Source: Angustibacter sp049994355 (GTDB taxonomy: Bacteria; Actinomycetota; Actinomycetes; Actinomycetales; Angustibacteraceae). From it: DNA of 64,000 bases. Shown here piece by piece: positions 57,133 through 64,000 of the stretch (positions within the stretch are counted from its first letter, which is position 1; each line of letters opens with the position of its first letter). The notes under the pieces were generated by a model that worked only from the letters and a program-made list of their open reading frames with translations, was not told the DNA's origin and ran no database searches. The translations under genes were made by a program, and so were the position numbers. The stretch lies in assembly GCF_049994355.1 (NCBI RefSeq), contig NZ_CP188257.1, forward strand, positions 4,154,001 to 4,218,000. The letters are read 5' to 3'.

Positions 57133-57926
57133 TGGCCGTCACCGAACGCGCCCGAACCAACCACGACGAGCTCTTCCCCGGCCACGTCTCCACGTTGACC
57201 GGCACCGACCCCGAGCTGATCGAGGTCTTCGACAACTTCGCCTTCGACGAGGTCCTGCAACACGGCGGGCTCGACACCCGCCGCCGGTTGATGGTCCAGC
57301 TCGCCGCGATGGTCGCCAGCCAGGCACATGCCGAGTACCGGGTCATGCTCGGAGCTGCGCTGACCGTGGGGGTCACGCCGGTCGAGGCGAAGGAGATCGT
57401 GTATCAGGCCGTCCCCTACGTCGGGATGGCCAAGGTCTTCGACGTCCTGCACATCACCAACGACGTGCTCTCCGCTCGCGGTGTCGACCTGCCGCTCGAA
57501 GGCCAGTCGTCGACCTCCCCGCAGACTCGCATGGAGCAGGGGCTCGCCGTCCAGAAGAGGATTGTCGGGGACGACGCCGTCGAGGCGATGTACGCCGCAG
57601 CACCGCCCGGCGAGCAACACATCCAGCGGTACCTGTCCGGCAACTGCTTCGGCGACCACGTCAGCCGCGGCGGCATCGACCTACGCACCCGCGAGCTGCT
57701 CACCTTCGCCATGCTCGTCGCCCTCGGCGGCTGCGACCCCCAGGTCAAGGGCCACACAGCCGCGAACCTCCGGGTCGGCAACACCCGGGCCGACCTGCTG
57801 GCCGTCCTGACGCACCTCCTGCCGTTCATCGGCTACCCGCGCACCCTCAACGGCCTTGCCGCGCTCGACGCCGTCGCGCCCTCCACCGACGTCGCCGCCT
57901 CGACGGACTACCCAGCAGGCCGATGA
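57132..57926 (+). CDS. Carboxymuconolactone decarboxylase-family protein
   Basis: 264 residues with two CMD-like halves: RLMVQLAAMVASQAHAEYRVML near the N terminus and RELLTFAMLVALGGCDPQVKGH near the C terminus. The second retains a single Cys and the following His, not the CxxC of AhpD peroxidases. The start overlaps the regulator stop (TGATG). Probably an alkylhydroperoxidase-like or decarboxylase-like enzyme of a small redox operon. Confidence 0.85.
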   Translation: MAVTERARTNHDELFPGHVSTLTGTDPELIEVFDNFAFDEVLQHGGLDTRRRLMVQLAAMVASQAHAEYRVMLGAALTVGVTPVEAKEIVYQAVPYVGMAKVFDVLHITNDVLSARGVDLPLEGQSSTSPQTRMEQGLAVQKRIVGDDAVEAMYAAAPPGEQHIQRYLSGNCFGDHVSRGGIDLRTRELLTFAMLVALGGCDPQVKGHTAANLRVGNTRADLLAVLTHLLPFIGYPRTLNGLAALDAVAPSTDVAASTDYPAGR

Positions 57927-57960
57927 CCGCAACTATGCGCACGGCAGAGGAGAACCAGCA

Positions 57961-58839
57961 GTGACGAACCTGACTCTGAACAACGACATCGCGATGCCGT
58001 CCATCGGACTCGGGGTGTTCCAAACCCCGCCCCACGAGACGCGCACGGCCGTGGAGGCGGCGCTGGCGACCGGCTACCGGCACGTCGACACAGCCGCTGC
58101 CTACGGCAACGAGCGTGAGGTCGGCGACGCCCTCCGCGCCGCGGGCATGGCTCGTGACGAGGTCTTCATCGAGACCAAGATCTGGATCAGCGACTACGGC
58201 TACAACCAGACCCTGCACGGCTTCGAGAAGAGCGCTGCCAAGCTCGGCGTCGACCGGATCGACCTGCTGATCCTGCACCAGGCTCTGCCGTCGGCTTTCG
58301 AGAAGACCCTGCAGGCCTACCGCGCGCTCGAGTCGTTGCTGGACCAGGGCAAGGTGCGTGCCATCGGCGTCAGCAACTTCATGGTGGATCACCTCACCGC
58401 GCTGCTGGAGAAGGCCACGGTCGTACCGGCGGTCAACCAGATCGAGCTGCACCCGTACTTCCAGCAGCGCGCGGTCCAGACGTTCGGTGCCGAGCACGGC
58501 ATCCTGACCCAGGCGTGGTCGCCGATCGGCGGAATCACCTTCTACCGCAACGGCAGCCACGGGAGCACGCTCGAGGACCCGGTCATCGGCGGAATCGCGC
58601 GGGCACACGGCAAGTCGCCGGCGCAAGTGATGCTGCGCTGGCACCTGCAGCGGGGTCGCTCGGTCATCCCCAAGTCGACCAAGCCGCACCGCATCGCCGA
58701 GAACTTCGACGTCTTCGACTTCGACCTGACCGGCAGCGAGCTCGCCGCAATCGACGCCCTGGACACCGACCAGCGAGGCGGCCCGGAACCGACTGAGATC
58801 ACCCTGGAGAGCTTCGGCCGCGAGATTCCCGAAGCCTGA
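57961..58839 (+). CDS. Aldo/keto reductase
   Basis: 292 residues of AKR fold with the tetrad visible: Asp and Tyr in YRHVDTAAAYGNE, Lys in ETKIWIS and His in LLILHQAL. C-terminal IPKSTKPHRIAEN is the NADPH phosphate site. It should reduce an aldehyde or ketone. GTG at 57961 has AGAGGAG eight bases upstream. A 13-codon frame bridges from the CMD stop to this start. Confidence 0.9.
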   Translation: MTNLTLNNDIAMPSIGLGVFQTPPHETRTAVEAALATGYRHVDTAAAYGNEREVGDALRAAGMARDEVFIETKIWISDYGYNQTLHGFEKSAAKLGVDRIDLLILHQALPSAFEKTLQAYRALESLLDQGKVRAIGVSNFMVDHLTALLEKATVVPAVNQIELHPYFQQRAVQTFGAEHGILTQAWSPIGGITFYRNGSHGSTLEDPVIGGIARAHGKSPAQVMLRWHLQRGRSVIPKSTKPHRIAENFDVFDFDLTGSELAAIDALDTDQRGGPEPTEITLESFGREIPEA

Positions 58840-58860
58840 AACGGACCGAAAGGACCAGCC

Positions 58861-59688
58861 ATGACCACCTGGCTCATCACCGGCTGCTCTACCGGCCTGG
58901 GCCGTGCCTATGCCCAAGCCGCCCTCGAGCGCGGCCACAACGTCGTCGTCACCGCCCGCGACGCCACCACGGTGCAAGACCTCGCGGACGCCTACCCGAC
59001 CACCTCGATCGCGCGGTCCCTGGACGTGACCGACGAGAAGCAGGTGACCGCAGCGGTCGCCGCAGCGGACGACCGCTTCGGTGGCGTCGACGTGCTCGTC
59101 AACAACGCCGGCTACGGCTACCGCGCCGCGGTGGAGGAGGGAGAGGACGCGGCCGTCCGCCAGCTCTTCGAGACCCATGTCTTCGGCGCCGTCCGCACCA
59201 TCAAGGCGGTCCTACCCGGCATGCGCGCCCGCCGGTCCGGCACCATCGTGAACATCTCCTCGATCGGAGCCAGGCTCTCACCGGAGGGCTCGGGCTACTA
59301 CTCCGCGGTCAAAGCCGCGGTCGAGGCGCTCACTCTCTCCCTGCGAAAGGAGGTGGCCCCCCTCGGCATCACCGCCATGGTCGTCGAGCCAGGCGGCTTT
59401 CGCACCGACTTCGCCGGTCGCTCGCTCGCCCAGGCCGCCGTGCCCATCGCGGACTACGCCGACACCGCGGGCAAGCGACGCAAGGAGCACGACACCGCAC
59501 ACGGCACCCAGCCTGGCGACCCTGCGAAGGCCGCGGCGGCCCTGCTGGACGTCGTCGAGTCCGGCCGCGCGCCGTACATGCTGCTGCTCGGCAACGACGC
59601 CTCCAACGCGTTCCGCGCCAGCCTCGACGCTCTCCGCGACGACATCGACACCTGGGAGGCCGTCAGCCGGAGCACCGACTTCGACTGA
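58861..59688 (+). CDS. Short-chain dehydrogenase/reductase
   Basis: 275 residues. NAD(P) loop TGCSTGLGRAYAQAALERG, NNAGYGYR, catalytic Ser in NISSIG and YYSAVKAAVEAL with Tyr and Lys. Its close 21-base spacing after the AKR gene and AAAGGA ribosome site put it in the same operon. Probably acts on an alcohol or ketone; no substrate can be named. Confidence 0.9.
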   Translation: MTTWLITGCSTGLGRAYAQAALERGHNVVVTARDATTVQDLADAYPTTSIARSLDVTDEKQVTAAVAAADDRFGGVDVLVNNAGYGYRAAVEEGEDAAVRQLFETHVFGAVRTIKAVLPGMRARRSGTIVNISSIGARLSPEGSGYYSAVKAAVEALTLSLRKEVAPLGITAMVVEPGGFRTDFAGRSLAQAAVPIADYADTAGKRRKEHDTAHGTQPGDPAKAAAALLDVVESGRAPYMLLLGNDASNAFRASLDALRDDIDTWEAVSRSTDFD

Positions 59689-59810
59689 TGAGACCGGCGT
59701 CCTCGCAGCAGATTCACTCGGCAGTCTCCATAGTAATTGCTTGATAGACAGTATAGGATTTGTCTACTAACAACTATAGAATGTCCATGCTGCGAGCACG
59801 GGAGGTCAGC

Positions 59811-61064
59811 GTGGTCCGATACCGTCCCCGGGTAGCAGACAGCGAGCTCTCGGACCGGATGCGGTCCGCCGGCGCCGTTCTCGTGGAAGGTCCCAAGGCG
59901 TGCGGCAAGACCGAGACAGCGCAGCGGGTCGCCGCCACGTTGTTCCGGATGGACACGGACGACGGTGCCCGGGCGCTGGTGGACACCGCACCCGAGGTGC
60001 TGCTCGGCGCGAGCCCACCAGTGCTGTTCGACGAGTGGCAGGTAGAGCCGAAACTGTGGAACCTGGTGCGCCACGAAGTCGACGACCTCGGCGGCGTGCC
60101 CGGCAGGTTCATCCTGACCGGCTCCTCGACCCCTACCGACGATGCCAAGCGTCACACCGGCGCAGGCAGGTACTCCCTGCTGCGGATGCGACCGATGAGC
60201 CTGTTCGAGGCTGGGGTCTCCACCGGGCAGGTGTCCCTTCGTAGGCTCTTCGACGGCGACTTCACCCCGAGCCTGGATCCCGGTGTCACGGTGCCTGCGC
60301 TTGTGGACTGCATCGTCACCGGAGGCTGGCCGGCTCTTCTCGAGGTTCCGGTACGAGAAGCCCAGCGATGGATCAGCGACTACGTGCGCACGATCGTGGA
60401 AGTGGACATGCCCCACATGGGGGTTCGTCGTGATCCGGGGACGCTGCGACGCCTACTCGCGTCGCTGGGACGTGGCACCGGAACTGACCTGAGCACCCAG
60501 GCCATTGCAAACGACGTTGCCGGCGCGAACCGATCCGTACAGCGCGACACCGTCGCTGGGTACCTCGGCATCCTGAACCGGTTGATGCTCACGGAGGACC
60601 TGCCGGCTTGGGCTCCACACATGCGTTCGACCACGCCGCTGCGGAAGTCGCCCACGCGATTCATGACCGATCCGTCCTTGGGAGTTGCTGCCCTCGGTGT
60701 GGGTTCAGGGCAACTGCTGCGCGATCTCAACGCCACCGGTTTCCATTTCGAGGGCCTGGTCGTGCGCGACCTCCGCATCTATGCCCAGCCCATCGGCGGC
60801 CTGCTCTCTCACTGGCGCGACAACAACCAGCATGAGGTCGACATCATCGTCACCCTCGACGACGGGCGGTGGGGCGCTCTCGAGGTCAAGATGAACCCTG
60901 GCGCGGTCGACGCCGCCGCAGCCTCACTGCTTCGTTTCAAGAACAAGGTGGACACGGCGAAGACGGGCGAGCCAGCCTTCCTCGCCATCGTCACCACGCG
61001 CTCGGCCGCCCTGCGGCGCGGTGACGGCGTCTGTGTCTTCCCTGTTGCATCGCTTGGTCCCTGA
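59811..61064 (+). CDS. DUF4143-type P-loop ATPase
   Basis: 417 residues. Walker A GPKACGKTETA near the N terminus, Walker B VLFDEWQ and the C-terminal DUF4143 domain with the basic/acidic pattern HWRDNNQHEVDIIV and ALEVKM typical of this AAA family (a nuclease-like fold). The GTG at 59811 is preferred because GGGAGG lies five bases upstream; ATG codons at 59781 and 59787 add only ten residues and have no ribosome site. The region before it is unusually AT-rich (59735-59785), unlike its neighbours. Function unknown. Confidence 0.82.
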   Translation: MVRYRPRVADSELSDRMRSAGAVLVEGPKACGKTETAQRVAATLFRMDTDDGARALVDTAPEVLLGASPPVLFDEWQVEPKLWNLVRHEVDDLGGVPGRFILTGSSTPTDDAKRHTGAGRYSLLRMRPMSLFEAGVSTGQVSLRRLFDGDFTPSLDPGVTVPALVDCIVTGGWPALLEVPVREAQRWISDYVRTIVEVDMPHMGVRRDPGTLRRLLASLGRGTGTDLSTQAIANDVAGANRSVQRDTVAGYLGILNRLMLTEDLPAWAPHMRSTTPLRKSPTRFMTDPSLGVAALGVGSGQLLRDLNATGFHFEGLVVRDLRIYAQPIGGLLSHWRDNNQHEVDIIVTLDDGRWGALEVKMNPGAVDAAAASLLRFKNKVDTAKTGEPAFLAIVTTRSAALRRGDGVCVFPVASLGP

Positions 61065-61120
61065 CGTTACGCAACGGTCGCAGCTGCGCTGGTGTCCTGT
61101 GCCCTGGGCAACCGTCCCGG

Positions 61121-62383
61121 TCAGCGAGAACCCTTCACCGGCAAGATGGCGACGGCACCCAGGACCGCGCAGCCTCCGGCAACTCCGAACAGCAGCGCGT
61201 AGTTGTTGTTGCTCAGCGCCAGGACGACGGCGGCCAGCGCCGGCGCGATCGAGAACGGCAAGGCGCCGGCGATGTTCAGCACGCCGAGGTTCTTGGCAGC
61301 GTGCGCTCGGTCCGGGAGCACGTCGACCACCAGAGCCAGGTCGACAGCCTGGTACAGGCCGAAGCCGACCCCGGCCACAGCCATGCCGACCAGGAAACCG
61401 TTGAAGTCAGCGGCCGCGGCGATCACGAACATGGCGGTGCCGTAGACGATGGCTGCGGCCGCTACGAACACCTTGCGGCGTCCAGTCCGGTCGGACAGCC
61501 ACCCGCCGGTCAACGAGCAGGCGACGACCACCACTGACTGCACGGCCGCCCCGACGAAGACCTGTTGCGGGACCTCGTCCTCAGCGGTGCCGAGCGCGTT
61601 CAGAAGGAAGTACACCTGATAGGTCGCCAGAAACGCGTAGGCGAGGACGAGCATGAAGCGGCTCGCGAAGGCCCAGGCGAAGTCCGGGTAGGCGCGAGGA
61701 CTGACGTAGTACGTCTCCGCAACCTCGCGCAGCGACCAGGCAGGTACCTCGGACCTCTCGAGTGGCTGGTCGTCCAGCGTCACGGCGAACAACACGATGA
61801 ACGCACCGCCGACGACACACGGCAGCAGGAACATTGCCAGCTCATCCCCGGTGACGACCTTGACCAGGAACGTGCCGACCACCGACGCGACGGGAACGCT
61901 GACACCCAGGACGCCGGCCACCGTCCCACGCTGCGTGGATGGCACCTGGTCGGGCAACACGGCCACCAGCGCAGCGAGCAGCGCATTGAAGAACACCTGC
62001 GCCACACACCACCCGACCAAGACCATCGCCAGGGCTGGGGCGAGTGCCACAGTCAGGATGCCGACCGTGCCCCCGAGGAGCCCTATGAGCAGCCAAGGAC
62101 GGCGCCTACCGAGCCGAGACGTCGTGCGATCGCTCAGTCTCCCGAAGAACGGGTTGGCGAGCATCGACAAGAGGGCGCCAACCCCCACCACCAGAGCCAG
62201 CGCCTGCGGCGCGCGGTCCGCGCCGACGAGGTCCTTCACCTTCAACGGAAGGGTGACGATTGCCGGTGCCAGGAACAGCATGGACGTGCTGGCGGAGGCC
62301 AAGGCGTACCGGGCGACGAACCCTGGACCAACCCGACCTGGCACTGCGCTTGTCCTATCGCGTCGACGGCAACTCCTGCACAT
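61121..62383 (-). CDS. MFS transporter
   Basis: 420 residues with about 12 membrane helices and the motif A-like loops GRLSDRTTSRLGRRRPW and LSDRTGRRKVF. Similar to glycoside/pentoside/hexuronide-type and other MFS carriers; the substrate is not determined. Start ATG at 62383 is taken because upstream codons lie in the divergent regulator promoter. It diverges from a LuxR/MalT-type gene 63 bases away. Confidence 0.85.
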   Translation of the reverse strand: MCRSCRRRDRTSAVPGRVGPGFVARYALASASTSMLFLAPAIVTLPLKVKDLVGADRAPQALALVVGVGALLSMLANPFFGRLSDRTTSRLGRRRPWLLIGLLGGTVGILTVALAPALAMVLVGWCVAQVFFNALLAALVAVLPDQVPSTQRGTVAGVLGVSVPVASVVGTFLVKVVTGDELAMFLLPCVVGGAFIVLFAVTLDDQPLERSEVPAWSLREVAETYYVSPRAYPDFAWAFASRFMLVLAYAFLATYQVYFLLNALGTAEDEVPQQVFVGAAVQSVVVVACSLTGGWLSDRTGRRKVFVAAAAIVYGTAMFVIAAAADFNGFLVGMAVAGVGFGLYQAVDLALVVDVLPDRAHAAKNLGVLNIAGALPFSIAPALAAVVLALSNNNYALLFGVAGGCAVLGAVAILPVKGSR

Positions 62384-62446
62384 GACCGGGCCGCTGCTGG
62401 GTGGCGAATCAGAGCGCCACCACAGTGTCGCCCCTACGCTGGCAGG

Positions 62447-64000
62447 ATGCCGGTGCTGGGCACGAAGCTGCATCTGCCGACCCCACGGCGACAGCTCGTG
62501 GCCCGAACCCGTCTCACCGACTCGCTGCAGTCGGCACCTGGTTCGATGCCGCGGCTCGTCCTGGTCGCCGCCCCGGCCGGGTTCGGCAAGACCACCCTGA
62601 TGACCCAATGGCTCGTCGCACAGTCGTCGCACGGGCTCGGTCCGGTCGCACCGGTGGCGGTGGCCTGGCTCTCCCTGGACGCGGCGGACTCCGACGTGAC
62701 CCGCTTCCTCACCCACGTGGTCGCTGCCCTGCAGAACGCCCACCCCGACGTCGCCGACGAGATCGGCAAGGAGCTCGGCGCGGATGCGCTCACTCTGCTC
62801 GAGGCGGCCCGCGGACAGTCCGCCGAACCGGCCCTGATCAGCCTGGTGAACGACCTGGACACCCTCGTCGGCGCAACGGTCGTGGCACTGGACGACTACC
62901 ACCTCATCGACTCGTCAGCCGTCCATGACGCCGTGATCTTCCTGCTGGACCACCTGCCGGCCCACGTCACCCTCGCCATCACCACCCGTGCTGACCCGCC
63001 GCTGCCACTGGCCCGCCTGCGCGGCCGTGGTGAGCTCATCGAGGTCCGGGCCAGCGACCTGCGCTTCACTACCGACGAGGCCGAGGAGTTTCTCAACCAG
63101 GTGATGGGACTCGATCTGGACCAACCTCTCGTCGAGGCTCTCGAGGCCAGGACCGAGGGTTGGGCCGCCGGCTTGCAGCTGGCCGCCCTGTCGGCCCGGA
63201 CCCGCGCGGGTGCCGACGACCGGCAGGCAGTCAGTGCCTTCGTCGAGGCGTTCACCGGCAGCCACCGGTTCGTCCTGGACTACCTGGTCGAGGAGGTCTT
63301 GGCCGGGGTGCCTGATGACACCCGAGCGTTTCTGCTGGTCACCTGCGTGCTCGAGCAGATGTCCGGACCGCTCTGCGACGCGCTCACCGGCCGCCACGAC
63401 GGTCACCAGACCCTCCAGGAGCTGGACCGCAGCAACCTGTTCGTGGTCCCGCTCGACGACCGCCGTGAGTGGTACCGCTACCACCACCTGTTCAGAGACG
63501 TGCTTCGCGCCCGCCTGCTGGCCGAACAGCCCGAGCAGGCGCCCGCGCTGCACCAGGCGGCGGCCGACTGGTACGCCGGGCACCACCTCATGGAGGACGC
63601 GGTGCGGCACGCGCTGGCGGGCGGCGACCACGACCGCGCCGCGTACCTGATGGAGTCAGCGCTGCCAGAGCTGCGCCGGACCCGGCAGGACCACGTGCTG
63701 CTGGGGTGGATGCGGTCGATACCTGATGCGGTGGTGAGCGGGCGCCCGGTGCTGAGCATCCTGGCCGCCTGGTCGAGCATGATCGCCGGCGACCTGGACG
63801 CCATGCAGGACTGGCTCGACGATGCCGAGGCCGCCCTGGCCGCCGCCGACGTCGACCCAGGGGTCGCCGCGGCGTGGGCCGACACAGAGGACCTGCGAAC
63901 GGCGCCGGCGACGTTGTGGGTGTACCGGGCCGCGCTCGCGCAGGCACGCGGCGATGTCCAGGCGACGATGCGCCACGCGCGAAGGGCGCGGAAGCTCGCC
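62447..64000 (+). CDS. LuxR/MalT-type ATP-dependent regulator (3' part outside window)
   Basis: 518 residues are seen. The N terminus (KLHLPTPRRQLVARTRLTDSL) leads into a STAND-type ATPase with Walker A APAGFGKTT, Walker B VVALDDYHLI and the WYRYHHLFRDVLRARL signature of MalT-like proteins. The expected TPR region starts near residue 400 and the C-terminal LuxR helix-turn-helix would lie beyond the edge. It diverges from the MFS gene and probably regulates it, perhaps in response to the transported compound. ATG at 62447 has AGG only weakly upstream. Confidence 0.85.
   Translation, partial: MPVLGTKLHLPTPRRQLVARTRLTDSLQSAPGSMPRLVLVAAPAGFGKTTLMTQWLVAQSSHGLGPVAPVAVAWLSLDAADSDVTRFLTHVVAALQNAHPDVADEIGKELGADALTLLEAARGQSAEPALISLVNDLDTLVGATVVALDDYHLIDSSAVHDAVIFLLDHLPAHVTLAITTRADPPLPLARLRGRGELIEVRASDLRFTTDEAEEFLNQVMGLDLDQPLVEALEARTEGWAAGLQLAALSARTRAGADDRQAVSAFVEAFTGSHRFVLDYLVEEVLAGVPDDTRAFLLVTCVLEQMSGPLCDALTGRHDGHQTLQELDRSNLFVVPLDDRREWYRYHHLFRDVLRARLLAEQPEQAPALHQAAADWYAGHHLMEDAVRHALAGGDHDRAAYLMESALPELRRTRQDHVLLGWMRSIPDAVVSGRPVLSILAAWSSMIAGDLDAMQDWLDDAEAALAAADVDPGVAAAWADTEDLRTAPATLWVYRAALAQARGDVQATMRHARRARKLA

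Noticed and set aside
1..64000. CRISPR arrays, transposases, integrases and intact prophage genes
   Set aside because: No regularly spaced repeats of 20-40 bases and no protein with transposase, integrase, capsid or terminase motifs was found. The only phage-like item is the sheath fragment at 22457.

Overview
The window is GC-rich DNA (roughly 70 percent) from an actinomycete chromosome. The best evidence is the conserved block at the left end: murB, two MaoC-type dehydratases (hadB, hadA), rpmG and two tRNA genes. GTG starts, 1- or 4-base stop/start overlaps, F420/FMN luciferase-like oxidoreductases and a sugar ABC importer without its own ATPase also fit. The order or genus cannot be fixed from the sequence. 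There is no CRISPR array, complete insertion sequence or intact prophage. No gene-free stretch is longer than about 300 bases.

Layout. 1-3165: core genes (murB, MFS, hadBA, rpmG, tRNA-Met, tRNA-Thr). 3226-6602: a two-component FMN reductase/monooxygenase pair, then a hipBA module with three operator repeats. 6605-20809: an L-rhamnose utilisation region. It holds rhaI, a fused aldolase/dehydrogenase (rhaEW), rhaB, a LacI repressor, a cytoplasmic GH78 alpha-L-rhamnosidase, a three-gene ABC importer and an L-lactate dehydrogenase. Together they give a route from rhamnosides to DHAP and, through L-lactaldehyde and L-lactate, to pyruvate. Two recurring sequence elements mark its promoters. At its left edge lies a 36-codon tail of a different sugar permease, still overlapping the start of a zinc alcohol dehydrogenase.

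20909-25154: a membrane protein, a DUF5995 protein, an isolated contractile-tail-sheath C-terminal domain, a DUF4242 (SCO4226-like) protein and a BTAD regulator. 25393-31669: an exopolysaccharide operon (possible leader peptide, acyltransferase, processive glycosyltransferase, GH26-like hydrolase, UDP-glucose dehydrogenase). 31695-37544: a DHA2 exporter with divergent TetR, a 5'-truncated YciI gene, dodecin and a KAP P-loop ATPase. 37677-40643: a LacI repressor with two palindromic operators and an inositol-dehydrogenase-like/hydroxypyruvate-isomerase-like pair.

40652-46196: an Fpg/Nei glycosylase, a MarR repressor diverging from an unknown protein, and a group resembling part of a glycopeptide-resistance system: a two-component system diverging from a VanY-like carboxypeptidase and a VanJ-like protein. 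46253-54903: assorted enzymes and small regulator/effector operons, including PLD and patatin proteins and an unusual DUF429-RelA/SpoT fusion. 55134-64000: a secreted beta-propeller, an XRE-CMD-AKR-SDR operon, a DUF4143 ATPase, an MFS transporter and a LuxR/MalT-type regulator cut by the window edge.

Coordinates and motifs were read by eye. Family names rest on recognised motifs and were not checked by database search.
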